Assembly (NCBI GenBank): GCA_023437305.1
Contig: JAEZGN010000030.1
Location: 237,831-301,830 of the forward strand
Reading direction: 5' to 3'
DNA length: 64,000 bases
DNA from: Bacteroidota bacterium
GTDB taxonomy: Bacteria; Bacteroidota; Bacteroidia; Bacteroidales; Dysgonomonadaceae
Shown: positions 35,640 to 43,201 of the stretch, one piece after another
Layout: each line of letters opens with the position of its first letter
Numbering within the stretch: the stretch's first letter is position 1
Notes under the pieces: generated by a model
The model's input: the letters and a program-made list of their open reading frames with translations, nothing else
The model's database searches: none
What the model was told of the DNA's origin: nothing
Position numbers and translations under genes: made by a program

Positions 35640-35716
35640 TTTTGTTATGCCCAAATAGCGAAGCTTCTCGTATCACTATTGATATGGGATATTTTACTTC
35701 GTTTAGCATAACAAAA
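35640..35716 (+). ncRNA. Structured 5' leader of metA (candidate cis-regulatory RNA)
   Basis: TTTTGTTATGC (35640-35650) pairs perfectly with GCATAACAAAA (35706-35716). Inside, GCGAAG pairs with CTTCGT, and inside that TCTCGTATC pairs with GATATGGGA (all nine positions pair, with wobbles) around an ACTATT loop. The three nested helices lie between promoter and start codon and have no U-run, so a translational or RNA-stability effect is likelier than termination. No SAM-I signature is present. A ligand such as SAM is only a guess from the gene it precedes. Confidence 0.5.
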
Positions 35717-35754
35717 CAGCAACTTATTTTATCAATCACTTATACTTAGCGATA

Positions 35755-36705
35755 ATGCCAGTAAATATTCCCAATAATCTTCCGGCCATAGAGATTCTAA
35801 AAAAAGAGAATATATTTGTTATGAGTCAGTTAAGGGCTAACGAACAGGATATTCGCCCTTTGAGAGTACTCATCCTGAATCTTATGCCTATAAAGATTAT
35901 GACCGAAACGGATCTGATCAGATTATTGTCGAACAATCCGTTACAGGTAGAAGTTGACTTCTTGAAGCTCGAAACACATGTATCAAAAAATACATCGGAA
36001 GAACATTTGCAGATGTTTTATAAAAGTTTTAGCGATATCAAAGATGACTTCTACGACGGGATGATTATTACCGGAGCCCCGGTAGAACTCTACGAATTTA
36101 AAGAAGTAACATATTGGCCCGAGATATCTGCCATATTCGACTGGGCACGCACGCATGTTACATCTACGCTCTATATTTGCTGGGCGGCTCAGGCTGCCAT
36201 GTATCACTTTTATGGCATAAATAAATACATTCTTCCTGAAAAAATGTTTGGGGTATTCAAGCATGTAGTACATGACAAAAAGTTTCCACTATTCAGAGGC
36301 TTTGATGATGAGTTTTATATTCCACATAGTCGCCATACTACGGTAAGAAGAGACGAAATACTAAATAGTGGCGGACTTAAAATACTGTCCGAGTCTGATG
36401 ATTCGGGGGTAGGTATCGTAATGTCGCGCGGAGGACGTGAGTTTTATCTGACAGGTCATTCAGAATATGCTCCTTACACGTTGAATAACGAATATATAAG
36501 AGATGCAGAGAAAGGATTACCAATAAAAATTCCAAGTAATTATTACAAAAACGACAATCCGGCAAACCCTCCTGTAGTCCGTTGGTCGGGACATGGAAAT
36601 TTATTGTTTAATAATTGGCTTAACTACTTCGTTTATCAAGAAACTCCATACGATAAAACTCAAATTAAAAACATGGGAGATCTTGATTTGATGAATGAAA
36701 AATAA
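35755..36705 (+). CDS. metA: Homoserine O-acetyltransferase (MetA family)
   Basis: Activates homoserine for methionine synthesis. The MetA fold is clear: YWPEISAIFDWARTHVTSTLYICWAAQAA with catalytic C142, the HSRHTT segment, and YLTGHSEYAP with the active-site His/Glu. Residue 111 is Glu (GAPVELYEF). In this family E111 favours acetyl-CoA and G111 favours succinyl-CoA, so the product is probably O-acetylhomoserine. 316 residues, complete. It stands alone behind a structured leader; no other met gene is close. Confidence 0.95.
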   Translation: MPVNIPNNLPAIEILKKENIFVMSQLRANEQDIRPLRVLILNLMPIKIMTETDLIRLLSNNPLQVEVDFLKLETHVSKNTSEEHLQMFYKSFSDIKDDFYDGMIITGAPVELYEFKEVTYWPEISAIFDWARTHVTSTLYICWAAQAAMYHFYGINKYILPEKMFGVFKHVVHDKKFPLFRGFDDEFYIPHSRHTTVRRDEILNSGGLKILSESDDSGVGIVMSRGGREFYLTGHSEYAPYTLNNEYIRDAEKGLPIKIPSNYYKNDNPANPPVVRWSGHGNLLFNNWLNYFVYQETPYDKTQIKNMGDLDLMNEK

Positions 36706-36764
36706 AAAGGTCATATCCTCTTTATAAGTTTATCTATATATAAGAAAGTTTCAACAACAAAAAG

Positions 36765-36800
36765 GTAACACTCAAAAACAGTAAAAACGTGTTACTTTTG
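36765..36800 (+). promoter_or_regulatory. Inverted-repeat promoter module of the U32 gene
   Basis: GTAACA (36765) and TGTTAC (36790) form an inverted repeat. Its right arm overlaps the -7 box TACTTTTG (36793-36800) and is followed by a second TTACTTTTT. The same layout occurs on the minus strand at 54707-54743 before tag. The position suggests an operator that could block the promoter. Confidence 0.5.
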
Positions 36801-36837
36801 TTACTTTTTATTCAGAAACATAAAAGAAAACAATCAC

Positions 36838-38670
36838 TTGCTTAAAGTACGAAAAATAGAATTACTCGCGCCTGCCAAGAACCTTGAATGTGGTATCGAG
36901 GCAATCAATCATGGTGCGGACGCAGTATATATAGGTGCTCCAAAGTTCAGTGCACGGGCTGCTGCCAGCAATACACTCGATGACATTAAGGCTCTGGCTG
37001 AATATGCACACTTGTACAATGCGAAGGTATATGTAGCTCTCAACACAATACTGAATGATAACGAACTGAGAGAAACAGAAGCACTAATATGGCAGCTATA
37101 CAATGATGCTCGGGTAGATGCTCTGATAATTCAAGACATGGGTATTACGATGCTCAACCTCCCTCCTATTGCCCTACATGCAAGTACACAGATGGATAAT
37201 CGGGGGGCTGACAAAGTAAAGTTTCTAGAAAAAGCAGGTTTTCAACAAATAGTGCTACCCCGTGAGTTGACAATAGACGAAATACATGAAATAGCAGTAC
37301 AAGTCGATACACCTCTCGAAGTATTTGTACACGGAGCATTGTGTGTATGCTATAGCGGGCAGTGTTACCTCAGTCAGGCTTTATCGGGACGAAGTGCGAA
37401 TAAAGGAGCATGCGCCCAATATTGTCGCCTACCTTATACATTGAGTGATGCCGAAGGAGAAGAGATCATGGCAAAAAAGCATTTTCTATCGATGAAAGAT
37501 CTCAATTTATCGGAGAGTTTGGAAGAGCTGCTTGAAGCCGGAGTGAGTTCTTTAAAAATAGAGGGGCGACTCAAAGACATTTCGTATGTAAAGAATGTTG
37601 TTGCTTATTATCGCACCAAACTCGATCGTATAATAGAAAGCCACCCGCAATACATAAGATCATCGTCGGGAAAATCAAGTTATACATTTGATCCAAATCC
37701 TGAGAAGAGTTTTAATAGAGGTTTTACAAAGTATTTCTTGCACGAACGTACAAATAATATGTGGTCGCTAGACTCTCCAAAGTCTGTAGGTGAACCGATT
37801 GGCAAAATTACTGAAGTTACAACAAAATACATCAAGATAAATAGCACCAAAAAGTTGCATAACGGAGACGGACTTTGCTTTTTCAACAATAAAAAAGAAC
37901 TCGAAGGTATTAATGTAAACCGTGTAGAAGGAGATACCATATATCCGGCAACTATTCCCGAACTAAAAAAGGGAACCTATGTGTATAGAAACTATGACCA
38001 TGAGTTTGAGAAATTATTATCAAAAAAGTCTGCCGAACGTAAAATAGAGACATCGATAATCATAAAAGAAATAGCATTTGGTTTTTCACTTCAGATTAGG
38101 GATGAGAATGATAATCAAGCAACCATCAACTTTGAATTAGAAAAACAACCTGCTCAAAAAAATCAAACTGAAAATATACGGAACAATCTGAGTAAAACAG
38201 GTAATACAATATTTAGGGTGAACGATGTAATCTTTAACTTCGAAAACAGTTGGTTTATCCCGGCTTCTGTTCTATCGGAATGGAGAAGGCAACTTATAGA
38301 CAAGCTATTATCTGTTCGAAAAATCAGACATCGTCAAGATATCGTTCCTCATAAACAGACCTCTCATGCCTTTCCTGTTTCCAATATTACATATCTCGGA
38401 AATGTGATGAATGAGAAGAGTAAGCAGTTTTACGTTCAGCATCAGTCTGCAGTAACACAGCCTGCTTTTGAGAAGCAAGGACAGAATGATGTTCCTTTGA
38501 TGTTTACCCGTCATTGCATTAAACAGTCATTAGGCTGGTGTCCTAAAGAAGGCAATGAAAAACATCCGTACAAAGAGCCTTTCTATCTGGTGTACAACAA
38601 TACAAGGCTGAGACTTTTTTTTGATTGTAAAAATTGCGAAATGAAGGTATTCAATGACTCCATTAATTAA
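36838..38670 (+). CDS. Peptidase U32 family protein (RlhA-like)
   Basis: 610 residues. The N-terminus reads IELLAPAKNLECGIEAINHGADAVYIGAP, the U32 hallmark. A cysteine cluster CVCYSGQC...GACAQYC near residues 165-195 is the probable iron-sulfur site, and a further CxxC pair sits at the C-terminus. Length and layout fit the RlhA group, which hydroxylates a cytidine of 23S rRNA, better than true collagenases. The start is a TTG at 36838; no ATG gives a complete N-terminus. Confidence 0.85.
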   Translation: MLKVRKIELLAPAKNLECGIEAINHGADAVYIGAPKFSARAAASNTLDDIKALAEYAHLYNAKVYVALNTILNDNELRETEALIWQLYNDARVDALIIQDMGITMLNLPPIALHASTQMDNRGADKVKFLEKAGFQQIVLPRELTIDEIHEIAVQVDTPLEVFVHGALCVCYSGQCYLSQALSGRSANKGACAQYCRLPYTLSDAEGEEIMAKKHFLSMKDLNLSESLEELLEAGVSSLKIEGRLKDISYVKNVVAYYRTKLDRIIESHPQYIRSSSGKSSYTFDPNPEKSFNRGFTKYFLHERTNNMWSLDSPKSVGEPIGKITEVTTKYIKINSTKKLHNGDGLCFFNNKKELEGINVNRVEGDTIYPATIPELKKGTYVYRNYDHEFEKLLSKKSAERKIETSIIIKEIAFGFSLQIRDENDNQATINFELEKQPAQKNQTENIRNNLSKTGNTIFRVNDVIFNFENSWFIPASVLSEWRRQLIDKLLSVRKIRHRQDIVPHKQTSHAFPVSNITYLGNVMNEKSKQFYVQHQSAVTQPAFEKQGQNDVPLMFTRHCIKQSLGWCPKEGNEKHPYKEPFYLVYNNTRLRLFFDCKNCEMKVFNDSIN

Positions 38671-38709
38671 TATTTTATCTATCTTTAGCCCCCATAAACG
38701 TGGAACTTT

Positions 38710-39129
38710 ATGTTAAGAAAAATATTCAGGTATACATGGCCACCGGCAATAGTTGCCATTATTATCTTTTATCTATGTTGCCTTATCGCTCCAAAAGATG
38801 TTCCCGATATCGACTTTTGTCTTTTTATCCCCACAGATAAGATTGTTCATTTTTTGATGTATTTTGGGCTGGCCGGGGTGGCTTCGTTTAATTACATCTA
38901 TGATAAGCGAGGTAAGATTATTATACTAAAGCTTATCCTTTTTGCACTATTGGTTCCTATTATATATGGAGGCCTGATTGAGATACTTCAGAGTAAATAC
39001 TTTCCCGGAAGAAGCGGAGATTGGTACGATTTTTTGGCTGATGCTTTAGGAGCAATTGCATCCCTTCCCTTTTCGTTTTGGTTTAGACAATTTTTATTAA
39101 ATAAAGAATTAAGAGAACAAGAAATATGA
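38710..39129 (+). CDS. VanZ-like membrane protein
   Basis: 139 residues with four hydrophobic helices. DKIVHFLMYFGLAGVASF in the second quarter and GGLIEILQSKYFPGRSGDWYDFLADALGA near residue 90 are VanZ-family signatures (the conserved H, the E near IEILQ, and R-x-x-D-x-x-D). VanZ itself gives low-level teicoplanin resistance, but that should not be inferred here. The TGA overlaps the next gene by 4 bases (ATGA). Confidence 0.88.
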   Translation: MLRKIFRYTWPPAIVAIIIFYLCCLIAPKDVPDIDFCLFIPTDKIVHFLMYFGLAGVASFNYIYDKRGKIIILKLILFALLVPIIYGGLIEILQSKYFPGRSGDWYDFLADALGAIASLPFSFWFRQFLLNKELREQEI

Positions 39130-39650
39130 AAAAGCTTTCAATTATTTTATTTGTATTATTTACATCCGTAAATATATTCTCACAAGAAAATATTGACTAT
39201 CAATATAAAGTAAAAGTTGGCGATATAGCTCCAGACTTTGAGATGAGCTTACCATCGGGCAAGACAGTCAAGCTGTCATCTCTCAGAGGGAAAGTTGTAA
39301 TGCTACAATTTACAGCCAGCTGGTGTGGTGTATGCCGAAAAGAAATGCCGCATATAGAAAAAGATATTTGGCAGAAGCATAAAAACAACCCAAACTTCGC
39401 TCTATTTGGAATTGATAGAGAGGAACCCGCTGAAACGGTTCTAAAATTTGCGAAAGCAACAGGTGTCACCTACCCTATCGGGCTCGATCCTAAAGCAGAT
39501 ATATTTGCAACCTACGCAGAAAGGGAAGCGGGTATCACCAGAAATGTTATTATAGACAAGGATGGTAAAATTGTGATGTTGACAAGGCTTTTCAAAATGG
39601 AGGAGTTCAACGAAATGGTATCGTTAATAGATTCGTTACTAGCAAAATAA
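39126..39650 (+). CDS. TlpA/ResA-like thioredoxin-fold protein
   Basis: 174 residues with an N-terminal signal (1-20, ending NIFSQ) and a redoxin domain: VGDIAPDFEMSLPSGKTVKLSSLRGK, the active-site ASWCGVC with C67 and C70, then GVTYPIGLDP with the cis-proline loop. Probably an extracytoplasmic thiol reductase. Translationally coupled to the VanZ-like gene. Confidence 0.92.
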   Translation: MKKLSIILFVLFTSVNIFSQENIDYQYKVKVGDIAPDFEMSLPSGKTVKLSSLRGKVVMLQFTASWCGVCRKEMPHIEKDIWQKHKNNPNFALFGIDREEPAETVLKFAKATGVTYPIGLDPKADIFATYAEREAGITRNVIIDKDGKIVMLTRLFKMEEFNEMVSLIDSLLAK

Positions 39651-39699
39651 ATACAGATACGATATAAAATCTTATGGCTTTTATATAGGACTATAAGCA

Positions 39700-40293
39700 A
39701 TGAATATAGTAATCATTAAATATAACGCAGGAAATATATTCTCGGTAGAACATGCTTTTAAGCGACTTGGCATCGAAGCTGCTGTTACAGGAGACAAAGA
39801 ACTGATAAGAAAAGCTGATAAAGTAATTTTTCCCGGTGTAGGCGAAGCCAGTTCTACGATGCAACATTTACAACAAACAGGGCTGGACAAACTTATTCCG
39901 AACTTAAAGCAGCCTGTACTAGGAATTTGCTTGGGCATGCAACTTATGTGTTCTCACTCGGAGGAAGGGAATGTAGACTGCCTCAATATATTCGACACAG
40001 AAGTCAAACGATTTGTACCGCAAAAACATGAGGATAAAGTACCTCACATGGGATGGAATACGATTTCCAATGTAAAGAGTGACTTATTCGATACGTCTTT
40101 AGAAAACCAATTTGTATATTTTGTTCACAGTTATTATGTATCTATCAGCGAACATACAGCTGCTGTAACCGATTATATACATCCCTTTAGTGCTGCGATG
40201 CACAAGGACAACTTCTATGCAACGCAGTTTCATCCAGAAAAAAGCGGTAGCATAGGCGAAAGTATATTAAAGAACTTTCTGGAAATAAAATAG
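39700..40293 (+). CDS. hisH: Imidazole glycerol phosphate synthase glutaminase subunit
   Basis: Class I glutamine amidotransferase supplying ammonia to HisF in histidine synthesis. The triad is C77 in LGICLGMQ, H178 and E180 in QFHPEKSGSIG. The N-terminus reads IVIIKYNAGNIFSVEHAF. 197 residues, full length. HisA and HisF, its usual followers, are not present downstream, so the gene is isolated here. Confidence 0.95.
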   Translation: MNIVIIKYNAGNIFSVEHAFKRLGIEAAVTGDKELIRKADKVIFPGVGEASSTMQHLQQTGLDKLIPNLKQPVLGICLGMQLMCSHSEEGNVDCLNIFDTEVKRFVPQKHEDKVPHMGWNTISNVKSDLFDTSLENQFVYFVHSYYVSISEHTAAVTDYIHPFSAAMHKDNFYATQFHPEKSGSIGESILKNFLEIK

Positions 40294-40343
40294 GTTTTCC
40301 CCCTCATGAAAAGAAACTATATATTTGAGGCTAACTTTACATT

Positions 40344-40583
40344 TTATTGAGTATAGTAATTTCTCTTTATATACTCTGATATCTTATTGATATCCACTGA
40401 TGTTTGCCCCATTATATACATACACACGAGTTCACATTCTTCCATTTCGGTCAACTCATACTCCTTATGGGGGCTAGCCGCACGCCGCCTGATTATTTCT
40501 ATGATTATTTTCTTTCTCAACTTCTGCATGATTATCTCATCTTGCTTTGTCTTTTGATTTATGGTTCCATTCAGCGAGCTCAT
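40344..40583 (-). CDS. Small hypothetical protein
   Basis: A 79-codon ORF with a highly charged middle (KLRKKIIIEIIRRR) and a C-terminus NKISEYIKRNYYTQ. It shares no motif I know. No clear -7 box or ribosome site precedes it, so it could be a chance ORF in the intergenic region. Confidence 0.35.
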   Translation of the reverse strand: MSSLNGTINQKTKQDEIIMQKLRKKIIIEIIRRRAASPHKEYELTEMEECELVCMYIMGQTSVDINKISEYIKRNYYTQ

Positions 40584-40765
40584 AATAGTTGTATTAGTTC
40601 ATTCAGGTTCGGATTTGGCTAAGATAATGTAAAAGTTAATTACTTTAAAGAGATCAGAAGATGCTTTCTAACATAAAAGGAACACAGAATAGAGATATGA
40701 TATGATTAGTGCATAATTTGTATGAAAAAAGACATTATAAATTTTGAAAAAATAAAAATTGCCTC

Positions 40766-40773
40766 TATATTTG
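40766..40773 (+). promoter_or_regulatory. -7 box of the tRNA pair
   Basis: TATATTTG lies 12 bases before tRNA-Gly. Both tRNAs are probably one transcript ending at the stem at 40996. Confidence 0.65.
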
Positions 40774-40784
40774 CAGTCTCAATT

Positions 40785-40857
<73 letters not shown>

Positions 40858-40896
40858 CAAATGTGACAAAGGTCGCATTTTTTTGTTTTAAAGCAT

Positions 40897-40980
40897 GCGC
40901 ACGTGGTGAAATTGGTAGACACGCTACTTTGAGGGGGTAGTTTCCGTAAGGATGTGCGAGTTCGAGTCTCGCCGTGCGCA
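40897..40980 (+). tRNA. tRNA-Leu (GAG)
   Basis: 84 bases. The acceptor GCGCACG pairs with CGTGCGC, the discriminator is A, the D-arm is GTGGTGAAATTGGTAGAC, the anticodon loop TTGAGGG gives GAG, and the long variable arm is typical of tRNA-Leu (TTTCCGTAAGGA). The T-arm is GAGTTCGAGTCTC. CCA is not encoded. A phage-type gene fragment lies just downstream. Confidence 0.96.
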
Positions 40981-40995
40981 CACTAACATTTATAC

Positions 40996-41034
40996 AACCC
41001 CATTGATTAAAAATAGTTTTTCAATGGGGTTTTG
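40996..41034 (+). terminator. Terminator of the tRNA transcript
   Basis: AACCCCATTGA and TCAATGGGGTT form a perfect 11-bp stem with a 14-base loop and a T-rich tail. Confidence 0.8.
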
Positions 41035-41079
41035 TATTTTCAGAAACGTTTGTTGAGACAATACGGGTTCAACGATAAA

Positions 41080-41283
41080 CTAATCCGAAAGGGAATTACT
41101 AAATCCGAATTTGAAATGAATTTCATAAGGAGGTTCGGGTATTTTTATTTTAGGAAGAAGCCAGAGTAAAGTACTTTCGTTTTGCTTATATTTTTCTATC
41201 TTATATCGTCTGCCTTTCCATGCTTCGTTTACTGAGAGAGGTTTAATGTCGATGCGTATTAATCTTATCTTGTCCAAAACCAA
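41080..41283 (-). pseudogene. N-terminal fragment of a RusA-like Holliday-junction resolvase
   Basis: 67 codons reading LIRIDIKPLSVNEAWKGRR at the start, then LLPKIKIPEPPYEIHFKFGF and SNSLSD before a stop. This is the opening of RusA-family endonucleases, phage recombination enzymes. The catalytic part (DNPVKP... and the GFND region) is missing from this strand. The opposite strand at about 41041-41085 encodes RQYGFNDKLI, resembling the missing C-terminal motif, so the gene may have been broken by an inversion. Probably a prophage remnant beside the tRNAs. Confidence 0.5.
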
Positions 41284-41737
41284 ATAAGTAAGATTAAGGC
41301 TATTAAGGCTATTAAAAATAAGTTTATCAGTTTATGCAGGTTATTATCTTGTCTCATTCTTCATTTATTTCTTTTCGCTATAGCAAATACCACCATACAG
41401 CAAAATCACTTTCTACCTAAAAGATTAATAAATATAATTCTCAGTCATTGTTATTCAACTTTATATCCATAAGGTGATCATCTCAGGTATTTGTAGAGAG
41501 TGTCAGTTCATATAAATCCATTCAATAAAAATTCTTGACTACAAAACAAAAGGTAGAGGAATGATTCTTTCATTCCTGGATTTTTTAACTATTCCTTTTT
41601 ATATAACTATGAGCTTTATTTGTCTTCAATCTTGCTCTATATCGTTGTTTAGGTGGCAAGATACAATAAAAAAGAAGGACAACCAAATCTTAAATAAGAA
41701 TACTTTTTTAGTTAAATCAAGAAAATTTCAACATAAA
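41284..41737. other. Gene-free stretch
   Basis: About 450 AT-rich bases. They include a short direct repeat (AAGGCTATT twice near 41297) and a perfect 8-bp hairpin AGGAATGA/TCATTCCT at 41557-41577 followed by T6, which looks like a terminator but has no plus-strand gene before it. A 60-codon plus-strand ORF here has no recognisable features. Possibly decayed mobile DNA. Confidence 0.4.
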
Positions 41738-41770
41738 AAATAAGGATATCCATCACGAATATCCTTATTT
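41735..41770 (-). terminator. Terminator of the RND efflux operon
   Basis: AAATAAGGATAT and ATATCCTTATTT form a perfect 12-bp stem after the outer-membrane factor stop, followed on the minus strand by a T-run. Confidence 0.8.
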
Positions 41771-41792
41771 ATTTGGTATGTTTCAGATTGTA

Positions 41793-43199
41793 TTACTCTA
41801 TACCTCCTCCAAGCGCTCTATAGAGATTAACTGTTGCCTGAAGTTGTTCGAGTTTATCATTTACCTGTCCTAGTTGTGCTTGCAATAGATTTTGCTCTGC
41901 GTTTAGCACTTCTGTATAATTCGCCTCTCCGGCTTTAAGCAACACTTTAGTATCATCCACTGCAGTAAAGAGGGCTTCCACTTGTTTTGCTCTATCTTCG
42001 TTTTTACGTAACGATGATTCGTAAGTATACATTATATCAGAAACTTCCTGTCCTGCTTTCAACACTGCTTGCTCAAACGTCAATAGAGCTTCTTCCTGTT
42101 GCGCCTTAGCTATTTTGTATTGTCCCCTCAGCTGATTACCTGCGAAAATAGGTTGAGTTAACCCTCCCACTATATTAGCTAATATATTGGTAGGTTTAAA
42201 GAACTGAGACAATGTATTAGAAGCATAACCTACAGTCGATGTACCCAATGTTAATGAAGGGTATAAAGATCGTTGAGCAACATTCCTCATTTCAAATGCA
42301 TATCTGAAACCCATTTCGGCTTGAATTACATCGGGACGCTTCGCCAACATTTGCGCAGGAACGCCATATTGTAATTGTGTAGGAACAGACTGATCTTTGA
42401 TAGCGGTTCTATATATCGGACCCGGTTTGCGACCAACAAGAACAGAAAGAGAATTCTCCAATTGTCTTATCTGGCTCTCAAGACTAGGCACGCTAACCTG
42501 CGTATTATACAACAATGCTTCACTTTGTTTAACTCCTGCACGGTTTAGCAATCCGGCCTGCATCATATCCGTCATGGTAGCAGTAGATTCTTTAAGCAAA
42601 CCTATGGTTTCCTTCGTAATCTTTAGTTGCTCATCCAAAGCCAATAGAGAATAATAAGTAGTTGCGATATTGGCAACCAATGACGTTTGTATCAAGTTGC
42701 GATAGGCATGAGTACTTACCAAATTGGCGTACTGAGCTCTTGACTTGCTACTAAGTTTCCCCCAAAGATCGGCCTCCCATTGTACGGCAAAGCCTAATCC
42801 ATACTGAGTGCCTGCATCATATCCTAACACTCTCTCTTTTCCGTTTTGGATACTTCCCCGAGTGTGCGTCACCTGGCCGGCTAAAGCTATAGTTGGGAAA
42901 TACGCAGATTTAGCAACTACCAAACCAGCTTCAGCTTGTTGAATTCTGGTATAAGCTATTCTCATATCAAAATTATTAGCCAATCCTTCATCAATAAGAG
43001 CCTGAAGGGCAGGATCTGTAAAATATTCCCTCCATGGGATATTTGCAATCGTGGTCGTATCTGTGGGATTTTCTCCCCTAAACATATTTTGCGAGTCTAT
43101 TTCAGGAGCTTTATAGTTACTTACTATTCCGCAGGAGGTGAATCCTATTGAGAGTATTACTCCCAACAGAACCACACCTTTTATATATTTTCTCTTCAT
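41793..43199 (-). CDS. Outer-membrane efflux lipoprotein (TolC/OprM type)
   Basis: 468 residues. Signal peptide with a lipobox ending TSC, lipid anchor C23. Two outer-membrane-efflux repeats follow (e.g. FDMRIAYTRIQQAEAGLVVAKSAYFPTI and VLNAEQNLLQAQLGQVNDKLEQLQATVNLYRALGG at the end), the NodT/OprM family pattern. It forms the outer-membrane channel of the tripartite pump with the two upstream genes. Starts 2 bases after the pump gene. Confidence 0.95.
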   Translation of the reverse strand: MKRKYIKGVVLLGVILSIGFTSCGIVSNYKAPEIDSQNMFRGENPTDTTTIANIPWREYFTDPALQALIDEGLANNFDMRIAYTRIQQAEAGLVVAKSAYFPTIALAGQVTHTRGSIQNGKERVLGYDAGTQYGLGFAVQWEADLWGKLSSKSRAQYANLVSTHAYRNLIQTSLVANIATTYYSLLALDEQLKITKETIGLLKESTATMTDMMQAGLLNRAGVKQSEALLYNTQVSVPSLESQIRQLENSLSVLVGRKPGPIYRTAIKDQSVPTQLQYGVPAQMLAKRPDVIQAEMGFRYAFEMRNVAQRSLYPSLTLGTSTVGYASNTLSQFFKPTNILANIVGGLTQPIFAGNQLRGQYKIAKAQQEEALLTFEQAVLKAGQEVSDIMYTYESSLRKNEDRAKQVEALFTAVDDTKVLLKAGEANYTEVLNAEQNLLQAQLGQVNDKLEQLQATVNLYRALGGGIE

Positions 43200-43201
43200 T
43201 G

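Noticed and set aside
35622..35754. SAM-I riboswitch before metA
   Set aside because: The conserved SAM-I core sequences and four-way junction are not present; the leader is a nested hairpin instead.
35755..36705. metA as a homoserine O-succinyltransferase
   Set aside because: Residue 111 is Glu, associated with acetyl-CoA use in this family, rather than Gly.
41561..41743. 60-codon plus-strand ORF
   Set aside because: No ribosome site, no known motif, AT-rich low-complexity translation, and it starts inside a terminator-like hairpin.
40981..41792. Prophage attachment-site duplicate of the tRNA-Leu 3' end
   Set aside because: No second copy of the tRNA 3' sequence was found by eye downstream in the window.
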